Of a stretch of DNA of 64,000 nucleotides, positions 14,942-23,999 are shown piece by piece (positions within the stretch are counted from its first letter, which is position 1; every line of letters begins with the position of its first letter). The notes under the pieces were generated by a model. It ran no database searches, had not been told where the DNA came from, and saw only the letters and a list, made by a program, of their open reading frames with translations. The stretch comes from Streptomyces cinerochromogenes (GTDB taxonomy: Bacteria > Actinomycetota > Actinomycetes > Streptomycetales > Streptomycetaceae): positions 372,001-436,000 of the forward strand of contig NZ_BMRM01000001.1 of NCBI RefSeq assembly GCF_014648635.1, in the 5' to 3' direction. The position numbers and the translations under genes are program-made.

Positions 14942-16069
14942 TCAGGTGTGGAGCAGGACCAGGTCGTCCCTGTGTACGACCTCGCGTTCGTACGCGGCGC
15001 CCAGCTCCCGCGCCAGCTCCCGGGTCGACCGTCCGATCAGCCGGGGGATCTCCCTGGCGTCGAAGTTGACGAGCCCCCGGGCCACCGCGCGGCCCGACGC
15101 GTCCCGCAGTTCGACGGGGTCGCCCGCGCTGAACTCGCCCTCCACGGAAGCGATTCCGGCGGGCAGAAGCGACTTGCGCCGCCTGACGACCGCGTCCACG
15201 GCCCCGTCGTCCAGGATCAGGGCGCCCTGCGGGGTGGAGGCGTGCTGGAGCCACAGGAGGCGGTCGGCGGAGCGCTTGCCGGCGGGGTGGAAGTAGGTGC
15301 CGGTGTCGCCGCCGGCGAGGGCCTCGGCCGCGTGGACGGCGCTGGTCAGCACCACCGGGATGCCGGCGGCGGCGGCGATCCGGGCGGCCTCGACCTTGGT
15401 GACCATGCCTCCGGTGCCGACGCCGGCCTTGCCCGCGCTGCCGATCTCGACGCCGGCGAGGTCCTCCGGGCCCTTCACCTCCGCTATCCGGGAGGTGCCG
15501 GGCTTGCTGGGGTCGCCGTCGTAGACGCCGTCGACGTCGGAGAGGAGGACCAGCAGGTCGGCGTGGACGAGGTGGGCGACGAGGGCGGCGAGGCGGTCGT
15601 TGTCGCCGAAGCGGATCTCGTCGGTGGCGACGGTGTCGTTCTCGTTGACGATCGGGAAGGCGCCCATCGCGAGCAGTTTGTCGAGGGTGCGGGAGGCGTT
15701 GCGGTGGTGGGCGCGGCGGCTCATGTCGTCGCTGGTGAGCAGGACTTGGCCGACCCGGACGCCGTAGCGGGCGAAGGAGGCGGTGTAGCGGGCGACGAGC
15801 AGGCCCTGGCCGACGCTGGCGGCGGCCTGCTGGCGCGCCAGGTCCTTGGGGCGGCGGCGCAGGCCGAGCGGGGCGAGGCCGGCGGCGATGGCGCCGGAGG
15901 AGACGAGGACGATCTCCCGTTCGCCGCCGCTCCGGCTCTTGGCGAGGACGTCGACGAGCGCGTCGACGCGGTCCGCGTCCAGGCCGCCCGCGGCGGTGGT
16001 CAGCGACGAGGAGCCCACCTTGACGACGATCCTGCGGGCCTCGCCCACGGCCTGCCTTGCCCTTGACAC
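14942..16069 (-). CDS. proB: Glutamate 5-kinase ProB
   Basis: The 375-residue enzyme phosphorylates glutamate on its gamma-carboxyl, the first and feedback-regulated step of proline synthesis. The amino-acid kinase domain (~1-260) shows VVKVGSSSLTT, LVSSGAIAAGL, PIVNENDTVA and GTGGMVTKVEAA. A C-terminal PUA domain (~285-370) is present, as in full-length bacterial enzymes. The start is GTG at 16069 with GAAGG nearby; GTG eight codons on is an alternative. The next gene upstream, the pyruvyl transferase, is divergent across a 210-bp AT-richer gap. Confidence 0.96.
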   Translation of the reverse strand: MSRARQAVGEARRIVVKVGSSSLTTAAGGLDADRVDALVDVLAKSRSGGEREIVLVSSGAIAAGLAPLGLRRRPKDLARQQAAASVGQGLLVARYTASFARYGVRVGQVLLTSDDMSRRAHHRNASRTLDKLLAMGAFPIVNENDTVATDEIRFGDNDRLAALVAHLVHADLLVLLSDVDGVYDGDPSKPGTSRIAEVKGPEDLAGVEIGSAGKAGVGTGGMVTKVEAARIAAAAGIPVVLTSAVHAAEALAGGDTGTYFHPAGKRSADRLLWLQHASTPQGALILDDGAVDAVVRRRKSLLPAGIASVEGEFSAGDPVELRDASGRAVARGLVNFDAREIPRLIGRSTRELARELGAAYEREVVHRDDLVLLHT

Positions 16070-16267
16070 GGTGCCTTCTGTCCCCTCGCGCGTTCCGGCT
16101 GCCTGTCCGGCAATCTACGCGAAGTGGATCGGTCGGTGCGCGCCGGTCCACCTCCCGGACAGGCGCTGCGTAGTCGTTCGCTCACCATTTGCGTACGGCA
16201 AAAAGGTTGTATTGGTTGCCTGTAGAAATAAAAGGTCTCGCCAACATAAGTTGAAGTTTGTGTCACC

Positions 16268-16273
16268 TACTGT
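16268..16273 (+). promoter_or_regulatory. -10 box for the leaderless pyruvyl transferase start
   Basis: TACTGT ends 7 nt before the GTG at 16281. It lies in a stretch (about 16190-16275) that is far more AT-rich than its surroundings, as expected for a promoter region. Confidence 0.5.
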
Positions 16274-16280
16274 TCCCCCT

Positions 16281-17690
16281 GTGAACCGCATCCTGCTGCG
16301 GTCGGGCAAGAGCCCGTACGACGTCCTCTCCCTCGAAGAGGCCCTCCACCGGGACGTCATCGCCACCAACGCGGGCAATCTGATCTTCAGCGACGCCGCC
16401 CACAAGATCCTCGAAACGCCGGGCACCGAGGTCGTCTCGAACGGCATCGGCACCGACGTGTCGGCGGCGGCCCGGATCAACGAGGAGTACGACGCCTTCG
16501 TCGTGCCGCTGGCCAACGCCTTCCGGCCGTCCTTCGAGAACGGGCTGAAGCGCATGACCCGGTTGATCAGCAAGCTGCGGATCCCCGTGGTGGTGCTGGG
16601 CGTCGGCGCGCAGACCGGACTGAGCTACGACCCGGCGCGGCTGAAGCCGATGGAGCAGACCGTGCGCGAGTTCTGCGCGGCGGTGCTGGAGCGCAGCGCC
16701 TCGATCGGGGTGCGCGGCGAGTTCACCGAGCAGTACCTGCGGGACCTGGGCTTCCGGGACGTGGAGGTCATCGGCTGCCCGTCCCTGTTCCTGTACGGCC
16801 GCGACCTCGACGTGCGGAAGCGGTTGCCGGAGCTGACCTCGGACGCGCGGATCGCGGTGAACGGTTCGCACAGCGCGGTGCAGAAGCAGGGCCTGGACCG
16901 GATCATCAGCCGCACCCACGCCCGCTACCCGAACCTGTGCTTCGTCGGGCAGAACATCAGCGACGCGCGGCAGTTGCACTGGCGGGACCTGACGGACCCG
17001 AACGCGCTGGTGACGGCGATGCCGACGCATCCGGACCACCCGATGTACCGGGAGGGCAAGGTGCGGGTGTACGTCGACCCGATCACCTGGATCGACGACC
17101 TGCGGGACTTCGACTTCTCCTTCGGCTCGCGCATCCACGGCAACATCGCGGCGCTGCTCGCGGGGACGCCGGCGACGGTGCTGTGCGGGGACTCGCGCAC
17201 GCTGGAGCTGTGCCGGTACTTCGAGATCCCGCACATGCGGCTGGACAAGGCCGCGAAGGACCCGGAGGCGGCGGATCCGGCGCGGCTGTACGAGCAGGCC
17301 GATCCGAGCGGGCTGGTCGGCGGCCACGGGGAGCGCTTCGACCGGTTCGTGGGGTTCCTGGACAAGAACGGGCTGCGGAACACCTTCACGCACGGCGACG
17401 GCGGGGCGGCCTTCGACAAGAGGATGCGCGCGCTGTCGTTCCCGCCGGGCGTGCGGCCGTGGAACGACGCCGATCTGGCCTCGCTCAGCAGCCGGTTCGG
17501 CTGGCTGCAGAGCCAGGTGACGGAGCTGAGCCGGCACAACGCCCAGTTGCGGCGGGAGCTGGCGAAGGCGCAGAAGGCGAAGCAGAAGGCCGCGGCGGCG
17601 GTGCCGGCCCCGGCCGCGTCCGTCTACCGGCGCGCGCGGCGCGTGGTGGGCCGGCCCCTGCGGCGCGCGCTGCAGGCGGGCAAGCAGTAG
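16281..17690 (+). CDS. Polysaccharide pyruvyl transferase-family protein
   Basis: In this 469-residue product the N-terminal ~330 residues fit the pyruvyl transferase (WcaK/AmsJ/CsaB) fold. Visible pieces are NAGNLIFSDAAHKIL, VVVLGVGAQTG, ASIGVRGEFTEQYLRDLGF, VIGCPSLFLYG and the C-terminal substrate loop FDFSFGSRIHGNIAALLAGTP. The family adds ketal-linked pyruvate from phosphoenolpyruvate to sugars of cell-wall polymers. Residues ~400-440 form a coiled coil (WLQSQVTELSRHNAQLRREL) and the tail is basic. The start is GTG at 16281, leaderless. Across a repeat array it converges with a GT2 gene, and the next genes make CDP-polyol polymers, so a teichoic-acid-like substrate is plausible but unproven. 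Confidence 0.85.
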   Translation: MNRILLRSGKSPYDVLSLEEALHRDVIATNAGNLIFSDAAHKILETPGTEVVSNGIGTDVSAAARINEEYDAFVVPLANAFRPSFENGLKRMTRLISKLRIPVVVLGVGAQTGLSYDPARLKPMEQTVREFCAAVLERSASIGVRGEFTEQYLRDLGFRDVEVIGCPSLFLYGRDLDVRKRLPELTSDARIAVNGSHSAVQKQGLDRIISRTHARYPNLCFVGQNISDARQLHWRDLTDPNALVTAMPTHPDHPMYREGKVRVYVDPITWIDDLRDFDFSFGSRIHGNIAALLAGTPATVLCGDSRTLELCRYFEIPHMRLDKAAKDPEAADPARLYEQADPSGLVGGHGERFDRFVGFLDKNGLRNTFTHGDGGAAFDKRMRALSFPPGVRPWNDADLASLSSRFGWLQSQVTELSRHNAQLRRELAKAQKAKQKAAAAVPAPAASVYRRARRVVGRPLRRALQAGKQ

Positions 17691-17815
17691 CGGACCTGCG
17701 GCGGCACGAGGCCCGGCGCATCCGCCGGAGGCGCGTCCGCCCGGGCCGCACCGGCCCAGGGCTCATCCGTCCAGGGCCCATCGGCCCGGGCGCCGTGATG
17801 ACGCCGGGCCGGGCC

Positions 17816-17896
17816 GCTCAGGCCACCCCGGTCCGGGTCGCTCAGGCCACCCCGGGCCCGGCCACTCAGGCCACCCCGGGCCCGGCCGCTCAGGCC
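17816..17896. repeat. 24-bp tandem repeats overlapping the GT2 stop codon
   Basis: Three full units (17816-17839, 17840-17863, 17864-17887) and a partial fourth share GCTCAGGCCACCCCGGGCCC. The partial copy contains the GT2 stop codon (17890-17892). It sits between convergent genes. Confidence 0.85.
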
Positions 17897-19116
17897 GCCG
17901 CCGCTCCGAAGCCCTTCCCCGGCAGCACGCGACGCAGGGTCCGCCGGGCCTTGCGCAGGACGCGGCGCGGGAGGGAGTTGGCGGCGGCCTCCCGGTAGCC
18001 GAGGAAGGCGCGGGCCTCACGCGGGTCGGCGAGGTAGATCTCGTCGGGGATGCCGGCCTTCCTGGACCGGAAGTGCGGGTAGATCAGGTACAGGCGGGTG
18101 CCGCGCTTCTCCAGCACGGCCGCGGCCTGCTTCTTCGCCTTGACGAACGTGACGACGTCCAGCAGCAGCTCGGGCCGCTGCATGGCGACCAGGTGCAGCC
18201 GCAGCCGCTCGTTCACCTTGAGGCGGCGGGCCACGCCGGGCGTCCAGTAGGCGTCCATCAGCGGCTTGGCCAGCTCGAACTTGTGCCGGCGGACCTCTTC
18301 GCTGTCGGTGAGGAACTTGGGCCCGAACTGGGGCAGCAGCGTGATGAGGAACGGCCGGACCATGAGGAGGTCGCGCTTCTCGCCGGCCGGGACCATGTCG
18401 GCGATCAGCTTCATCAGGGCGCGCGCGGAGTCGAAGCGGAGGGTGTAGCTGCCGGTCTTGGTGACCTGCTTGCCGTCGTCGCGGCCGACCAGGTAGTAGC
18501 AGGTGTAGTCGGCGACCACGGAGACGCCGTCGGCGCGCAGGTAGGCCTCCAGCGTGAACAGGGCGTCCTCGCCGGTGAACAGCGACTCGTCGAAGCGCAT
18601 GCCGTGCTGCTCCAGCAGGGAGCGGCGGAAGAGCTTCTGCGCGCTGAGCGTGAACTTGATGTTGGAGGTGAAGACGTCGGCCCGGTCCAGCGTCTTGCCC
18701 CACATGGACTTCGGGGCGCTGCGGTTGACGCCCTCCACCTTGCCGAGGACGACGTCGGTGCCGTTCTTGTCGGCCATGGCGACCATGCGTTCCAGGGCCT
18801 CGGGGCCGAGGCGGTCGTCGGCGTCGAGGAAGAAGACGTAGCGGCCGGTCGCCTTGCCCAGGCCGACGTTGCGCGGCCCGCTGGGGCCGCCGGAGTTCTC
18901 CTGGCGGATGACGGTGACGGACATGGGGGCGCGGGCCGCGAACTCCTCCAGGCACTCGCCGGTGCCGTCGGTCGAGCCGTCGTCGACCGCGATGACCTCC
19001 ATGCGCGCCGGGCCGATGGTCTGCGCCTCGACGGATGCCAGGCACTCCACCAGGTACGGCATCGCTTCGTACGCCCCGATGATCACAGTCACATCAGGCT
19101 GCGTCACGACGGTCAC
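17890..19116 (-). CDS. GT2-family glycosyltransferase
   Basis: The 408-residue product has a GT-A catalytic domain at the N-terminus (DVTVIIGAYEAMPYL; nucleotide-binding AVDDGSTDGT; metal-binding FFLDADDRL; GEDALF near residue 187). A ~170-residue C-terminal extension with basic helices (KARRTLRRV) follows. Such two-part GT2 enzymes are common in teichoic-acid and capsule clusters, where they decorate polyol phosphates or build the linkage unit. The start is GTG at 19116 behind AGGGGGAAG; GTG at codon 4 is possible. No signal or membrane helix is seen, so it acts in the cytoplasm. Its 3' end lies in a repeat array; upstream is the polyol phosphotransferase. Confidence 0.88.
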   Translation of the reverse strand: MTVVTQPDVTVIIGAYEAMPYLVECLASVEAQTIGPARMEVIAVDDGSTDGTGECLEEFAARAPMSVTVIRQENSGGPSGPRNVGLGKATGRYVFFLDADDRLGPEALERMVAMADKNGTDVVLGKVEGVNRSAPKSMWGKTLDRADVFTSNIKFTLSAQKLFRRSLLEQHGMRFDESLFTGEDALFTLEAYLRADGVSVVADYTCYYLVGRDDGKQVTKTGSYTLRFDSARALMKLIADMVPAGEKRDLLMVRPFLITLLPQFGPKFLTDSEEVRRHKFELAKPLMDAYWTPGVARRLKVNERLRLHLVAMQRPELLLDVVTFVKAKKQAAAVLEKRGTRLYLIYPHFRSRKAGIPDEIYLADPREARAFLGYREAAANSLPRRVLRKARRTLRRVLPGKGFGAAAA

Positions 19117-19280
19117 TCTTCCCCCTAGTCACGGAATATTTCCCCCGTATCACCTCAATCGCAATGTGTTAGACGGGTGCCCGGCGCAAGCGGTTGCCCT
19201 ACGGAAGGCAAAGAGTGGTGCACCTCACAGCAAAGCGTTGAACGGGGGCGGATGGATCGAGGAGAGCGGGGCACGAGAGA

Positions 19281-19306
19281 GCCCCCGAGGAGTGCTCCTC
19301 GGGGGC
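19281..19306 (-). terminator. Terminator after the polyol phosphotransferase gene
   Basis: GCCCCCGAGGAG (19281-19292) pairs with CTCCTCGGGGGC (19295-19306), 12 bp with a 2-nt spacer, 22 nt past the stop codon. It separates this gene from the GT2 gene, which therefore needs its own promoter. Confidence 0.7.
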
Positions 19307-19327
19307 CCGGTGGTCTCGCTGGGTCGG

Positions 19328-21472
19328 TCAGACGGCGTTCACGCCGTCCGTCTCCCCGGCCGACGCGGTGCGCTGGCCCGGGACCGCGTTGGTCAGCTCG
19401 GCCGCCTCGGCGACGTCGGCGTTCGCCGCCCCCAGCCGGGACTGCTGGCCGACGTTGCGGGCCTCGGCCTTCAGGGCCAGGTCGGCGACCGCGGCGTTGA
19501 ACTGGTCGATCGACTTCGGCTCGTCCGGGCCGAGCAGGTACTGCTTCAGCTCCTTGCGCGCGTCCGCGAGCGGGTCGGCGGACGGGTCGCGTACGGCGTC
19601 CAGCAGCCCGCCCAGCTCGGCGGCGCTGTTGGACAGGATGACCGCGGCGCGCACGGCCGTGTTCTGCCGCTTGAACTCCTCGGCACCCAGCTCGCCGGAG
19701 TCGGTGACGGCGTACGGCTTGCCGCTGGCGATGAAGTCGGAGACGACGGAGGAGATGTCGGAGACCATCGCGTCGGAGACGTTGAAGCAGTCGTACAGCC
19801 GCGGCTCGGCGCCGGTGATGACGCGGTGCTCGTACGAGGGGAAGGAGCGCCAGTAGGCCTCGTTCCACTCGGCGCGCAGCCGGGCGATCTCCTCGTGCCG
19901 GTGCACGTCCACGATGCCGTCGCGGGTGGCCTCGGCCTCGTCGCCCCTGGCGCCGCCCTTGCCGGTCAGTTCGGCGATCCGCGCCTCGATCCGGGCCAGA
20001 TCCGACGCCGCCTCCGCCTGTGCCGCCTTGTCGGCGACGAAGCGCGGATCGGTCGCGCGCTCGGCGGCGGCCTTCTCGACCAGGGCGGTGATGCGCTGGT
20101 GGGCGGCCTTGGCGTCCTTGCTGACGGTGCCGGTGAACGGGTGCGGCTTGTACAGGACGCGGACCGGCGGATCGGCCGCGACCAGCTTCTTCACGATGTT
20201 CTCGCCGGCGAGCACGATCGAGGTGTTGCCCGGGTTGCCGTCCCAGCCCTCCCAGGTGGGCGCGTACAGCACGGTCGGGCAGCGCTCGTCAGCGGCTCCG
20301 CCGCGGGGGCCCTCCGGCACGCCCTGCCAGCTCTGGATGGGGGCGAGCTGGGGGCGGCCGACCTCCACGATGTCGTCGTCGCGGACGCCGACGTCGGCGA
20401 TGGCGTAGCGGTCGCGGCCGGCCCGGCCGGCCGTCCACACCTCGTCGTAGACCTTGCTGTACGGGTTGACGCTGGCGAGCTTGTCGCTGTCGCCGTGGCC
20501 GATGAAGACGTGCTTCATGGTGGGGACGCGCAGCAGGTGGATGTTCTTGCCGACGTTGGCCGCGTAGAGGGCGACCCGCACGGTGGACAGGTCCAGGTTC
20601 ATCAGGTGCACCCCTCCGGGCACGCAGATGACGGGGACCGTGGTGGGCGCGAGGTTGTTCAGGATGACCCGCTCGCGGAGGATGATCAGCGGCCGGGTGT
20701 CCAGCTGCTCCATCGTCTCCAGCCACATGTTGACCTGGTACGCGGAGTCCTTGGAGCCGGAGAAGTACAGGACCGTCTCGGGCTTGTAGGCGGCCAGCCA
20801 GTCGTCGACGGCGGCGAGGACGACGTCGGCCCTCGGCGGGGTCCGCCGGCCGCGCACGTACGGCAGCAGGCGCAGGACGTACCCGGTGCCGCCGCCGACG
20901 GTGAGACCGATGCCGAGGAAGCCGAAGCCGGCCGACCCCAGTTCGGCCGAGAGGAGGATGCCGGCGACCGCGAACAGGTCGAGGTGGAGCATCTTCTCCG
21001 CGGAGCGGTGCAGCAGCCCGCGCGGCGGGGCGTCCGGGATGCGGATGCGGGACTTCAGGTCGATGTTGCGGGTGGCGACCGGCATCCGGCGGCGGTTGCG
21101 GATGAGGGTGACCAGGGCACCGTGCGGGGCCTGGAGGCCGTAGAAGGCGATGAAGCAGGCGACCGCGCCGTAGAAGAGCAGGTCGTCCGAGAGGGACAGC
21201 CGGGCCAGCAGCAGAACCAGCAGCAGCTGCCGGATCAGGAAGCGGATCGACAGGCCCGCGCGGACCTTGCTGAGGCGGTTGATCAGGTAGCTGCCCTTGC
21301 GGTGCAGATAGTGATCCGCCAGGTACGTCACGGCGGCCAGGGCCGCGAAGGCGGGAACGCTCGGGACGAGCGCGGCCAGCATGAGCGCGGGGAAGCCCAG
21401 CATCACGAGGGCCGCCGCGGCAAGCTCGGCCGCGCTGCCCACCCGGGCGACGCGAATAGCGGTGGATATCAC
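19328..21472 (-). CDS. Membrane-anchored CDP-glycerol glycerophosphotransferase (TagF/TarF-like)
   Basis: In this 714-residue product residues 1-~205 hold five or six hydrophobic segments. From ~215 the GT-B-like glycerophosphotransferase domain follows: VLYFSGSKDSAYQVNMW, MKHVFIGHGDSDKL, VLYAPTWEGWDG, KPHPFTG and MVSDISSVVSDFI. Family enzymes polymerise glycerol- or ribitol-phosphate from CDP-polyols onto lipid-linked primers. Two oddities stand out: the N-terminus is a membrane domain instead of the peripheral TagF N-terminus, and a charged coiled-coil insertion (~470-520) sits inside the catalytic domain. The start is GTG at 21472. The upstream gene encodes a CDP-polyol synthase fusion, which fits substrate supply. 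Confidence 0.88.
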   Translation of the reverse strand: MISTAIRVARVGSAAELAAAALVMLGFPALMLAALVPSVPAFAALAAVTYLADHYLHRKGSYLINRLSKVRAGLSIRFLIRQLLLVLLLARLSLSDDLLFYGAVACFIAFYGLQAPHGALVTLIRNRRRMPVATRNIDLKSRIRIPDAPPRGLLHRSAEKMLHLDLFAVAGILLSAELGSAGFGFLGIGLTVGGGTGYVLRLLPYVRGRRTPPRADVVLAAVDDWLAAYKPETVLYFSGSKDSAYQVNMWLETMEQLDTRPLIILRERVILNNLAPTTVPVICVPGGVHLMNLDLSTVRVALYAANVGKNIHLLRVPTMKHVFIGHGDSDKLASVNPYSKVYDEVWTAGRAGRDRYAIADVGVRDDDIVEVGRPQLAPIQSWQGVPEGPRGGAADERCPTVLYAPTWEGWDGNPGNTSIVLAGENIVKKLVAADPPVRVLYKPHPFTGTVSKDAKAAHQRITALVEKAAAERATDPRFVADKAAQAEAASDLARIEARIAELTGKGGARGDEAEATRDGIVDVHRHEEIARLRAEWNEAYWRSFPSYEHRVITGAEPRLYDCFNVSDAMVSDISSVVSDFIASGKPYAVTDSGELGAEEFKRQNTAVRAAVILSNSAAELGGLLDAVRDPSADPLADARKELKQYLLGPDEPKSIDQFNAAVADLALKAEARNVGQQSRLGAANADVAEAAELTNAVPGQRTASAGETDGVNAV

Positions 21473-21555
21473 GGAGAAACCTGCTCTGGGAGGGGGGAGT
21501 GCCGGTTTTGTACAGAAATGCCGAGAGAGGCCGGTAATTGGGTGGGGTACGGATA

Positions 21556-21600
21556 CAGGCCTCTGCGAATACCCGGTGAACGGGTACCCGCAGAGGCCTG
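21556..21600 (-). terminator. Long two-part hairpin after the cytidylyltransferase/dehydrogenase gene
   Basis: CAGGCCTCTGCG (21556-21567) pairs with CGCAGAGGCCTG (21589-21600). Within it TACCCG pairs with CGGGTA around GTGAA. The 18-bp total stem lies 31 nt past the stop codon, one of the strongest hairpins in the window. Confidence 0.75.
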
Positions 21601-21630
21601 AATTCCCAACGTCCTAATTACCTCTGATTA

Positions 21631-23127
21631 TTACACGCCGTCCTGACGGTCCAGCACGGCGGCCAGCGCCTGTTCGAAGCCGGAGGCCTGCGCGGCGCCC
21701 GCGGTCGGGTCCTGCTGGCGGACGTCGATGACGTGCCCGGTCAGCTCCGACAGCAGCACGTCCAGGGAGGTACGGGCCACGGCCTCGGAGGACAGCAGGC
21801 TGCCCGCGGGCTCCTGGCCGAAGGCCTTGGTGCGCATCGGGGTGGCGGTGCGCTCGGGGTTGATGCAGTTGACGCGGATGCCGTCGCCGGCCCACTCGTC
21901 GGACAGCGCCTGGGTGAGGTTCACCATGGCGGCCTTGGTGGAGGAGTACAGGGAGTACTCGGCGCGGCCGCGGGTGTAGCTGCTGGAGGTGTAGAGCAGC
22001 AGCTGGCCGTTGGTCTCCGCCAGGTACTTGTAGGAGGAGCGCGCGATCTGCACCGGGGCCAGGTAGTTGACCTTCAGCGCCTCCTCGATGGTGGCGTTGT
22101 CGGTCTCGGCGAGCTTGCCGATGCGCAGCACGCCCGCGGTGTTGACGACGTAGTCGATCCGGCCGGTCTCGGCGTACGCCTTGGAGAGCGCGTCGTCGAC
22201 CTCCTCCGGGTTCTCCACGTGGGTGCCGGTGGTGGAGCGGCCGAGCGCGTAGACGTTCGCGCCGTAGGACCCGGCGAGTTCGGCGATGTCCTTGCCGATG
22301 CCGTAGGAGCCGCCGAAGATGACGACGGTCTTGCCGGTGAGGAGTTCGCGGTAGGCGTCCTCGCCGTTCTGCTCGGGCGCGGCGGTGGAGGCGAGCTGGA
22401 ACAGCTTGTCGGCGATGAAGACGTCGACCGGCTGGGTCACCTTCATGTTGTACTCGTCGCCCGCGACGACGTGGATCGGCACGTCCGGCAGGTACCTGAG
22501 GACCACCGAGCAGTCGTCCGTGGCCTGGAAGTTGGGGTCGTTGGAGGCGACCTCGTAGGCGCGGCGGATGGTGGACAGCTTGAAGGCCTGCGGGGTCTGG
22601 CCGCGGCGCAGCCGGGAGCGGTCCGGGATCTCGGTGATGAACTCGCCGTCCTCGCCGTGCGTGCGCGTGACGATGATGGTGTCCGCGGACGGGATGGCGA
22701 CGTCGACGGCCTGGTAGCGGTCCAGCGCGGCCACGCAGTCGTCTATGACGCGCTGCGAGAGCAGGGGGCGTACGGCGTCGTGGAAGAGGACGTTGAGGTC
22801 CTCGCCCTCGGCCAGGCCCTCGCCGAGGGCGGCGATGGCGCGCTCGGTGGTCTCGTTCCGCGTCGAGCCGCCCTCGATGATCTTCTTCACCTTGGTGAAG
22901 CCCGCCTTGGCGACGATCTTCTCGATGTCGGGCACGTAGCCCGGGGCCATCAGCACGATGACGTCGTCGATCGAGTCGGCGTTCTCGAAGGTGGTCAGGG
23001 TGTGCTCGATGACTGCCTTGCCGGCGATCTTCAGCAACTGCTTGGGGATCGACAGACCCACCCGCTGACCGGTGCCACCGGCCAGGATCACTGCGGTGGT
23101 ACGGGGCTTGGCTATGTGCTGGGACAC
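21631..23127 (-). CDS. Bifunctional cytidylyltransferase/SDR dehydrogenase (TarI-TarJ-like fusion)
   Basis: In this 498-residue product residues 1-~240 are an IspD/TarI-type cytidylyltransferase (VILAGGTGQRVGLSIPKQLL, FHDAVRPLLS). Residues ~262-495 are a short-chain dehydrogenase with the NAD(P) loop GGSYGIG (272-278), VNTAG and catalytic YSSTK (Y394, K398). By analogy with Bcs1-type fusions it would reduce a ketopentose phosphate and activate the product to a CDP-polyol, probably CDP-ribitol. The substrate is inference; IspD of isoprenoid synthesis is unlikely because of the fusion and the phosphotransferase neighbour. GTG at 23127 follows AGGTAGGT; an open frame continues to 23172. Confidence 0.9.
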   Translation of the reverse strand: MSQHIAKPRTTAVILAGGTGQRVGLSIPKQLLKIAGKAVIEHTLTTFENADSIDDVIVLMAPGYVPDIEKIVAKAGFTKVKKIIEGGSTRNETTERAIAALGEGLAEGEDLNVLFHDAVRPLLSQRVIDDCVAALDRYQAVDVAIPSADTIIVTRTHGEDGEFITEIPDRSRLRRGQTPQAFKLSTIRRAYEVASNDPNFQATDDCSVVLRYLPDVPIHVVAGDEYNMKVTQPVDVFIADKLFQLASTAAPEQNGEDAYRELLTGKTVVIFGGSYGIGKDIAELAGSYGANVYALGRSTTGTHVENPEEVDDALSKAYAETGRIDYVVNTAGVLRIGKLAETDNATIEEALKVNYLAPVQIARSSYKYLAETNGQLLLYTSSSYTRGRAEYSLYSSTKAAMVNLTQALSDEWAGDGIRVNCINPERTATPMRTKAFGQEPAGSLLSSEAVARTSLDVLLSELTGHVIDVRQQDPTAGAAQASGFEQALAAVLDRQDGV

Positions 23128-23233
23128 AGGTGACCTACCTTGGGGCGACAGGGAACCGTGAAATGGTCCCACTTCCGGTAACCGCAGTGCAAGGTGAGTG
23201 ACCTCCGCTGCATATGTGCGCGCTACCTGTCAT

Positions 23234-23917
23234 TCACCTGGCACTCCTGGTGATTGGCAGCGGGCCCTGTGAACCCCCGTGAATTTGCTGTGAGTAAGTC
23301 CACAGGTCCCCGCGAACGGGGTTCAGCGGCGCCCCAGCCGCGGCCTCCGTCGCGATCCGGGGCTCGGCCCCGATCGCGCAGGCCTCCTCCACCGCCCAGC
23401 GGGGTGCCGGGATCTTCACGTCCCGGGACGTGGGCTGCACGCGTTCTTCATATGCGGCACGGCTCCGCCCCCTACAAGGCGGGAATACGGCGCGCCGGGG
23501 AGGCCATTGCCGTGGAATTCGACATTAAGGTTCCGCAGCATTTCGGTCTCGGCCAGGGTGAGTGACCGATTCGCGGTGTCCGGAACCGGCCGCGCGGGAT
23601 TCCCGGGCAGTCCGGGCAGCGTCTCGAAGGCGCGCACCAGCCCGCCCCGGTCGCGGTCGTCCACCACGACCGCGGTGACCCGCTCCGCACCGACGGCCCC
23701 GGCCCAGCGATCGGCCGGCCGGTCGTGCCGGTGCCGCCGCCGGAAGCCGGGAACTCGGCGCCGTGCTCGGGCAGCCGCTCCCTCGCCGCGAGAGGGCGCC
23801 CTGGACGGCGGTGGTTCCGGTGGTGTGCGGGCCGATGTGCGGCGGCCGGGTGCCGACGGGCAGGGGCGTGGCCTTCGTCTCACCGGCCGGGCGTGGGGTC
23901 GTACGGTCCGTCTCCAT
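23234..23917 (-). pseudogene. Decayed sulfotransferase-like gene, frameshifted and deleted
   Basis: Three homology blocks line up in gene order on the minus strand but in different frames. Block 1 (frame ending 23525; ATG at 23917) has HIGPHTTGTTAVQGAL, a P-loop resembling the HIGPHKTGTTxxQ start of a Streptomyces sulfotransferase-like family, with Thr in place of Lys. Block 2 (frame ending 23416) has VVVDDRDRGGLVRAFETL, NRSLTLAETEMLRNLNVEF and YSRLVGGGAVPHMKN. Block 3 (frame ending 23234) has DVKIPAPRWAVEEACAIGAE. The middle appears deleted, since only ~230 codons remain, and at least two frameshifts separate the blocks. The family assignment is from memory of typical sequences. Confidence 0.65.
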
Positions 23918-23960
23918 GGTCGACGGACCGCAGGAGTTTCGCCTGGGGTCAGGCTGAGAG

Positions 23961-23990
23961 GAGCCTGGGACCCGGACGGGTCCCAGGCTC
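23961..23990 (-). terminator. Terminator of the PhoD gene
   Basis: GAGCCTGGGACCC (23961-23973) pairs perfectly with GGGTCCCAGGCTC (23978-23990), loop GGAC, 9 nt past the stop codon at 24000. Confidence 0.75.
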
Positions 23991-23999
23991 ACCCGGACG

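Noticed and set aside
23254..23565. Plus-strand 103-codon frame in the region of the decayed gene
   Set aside because: Low-complexity Pro/Arg translation without ribosome site, whereas the minus strand shows family motifs.
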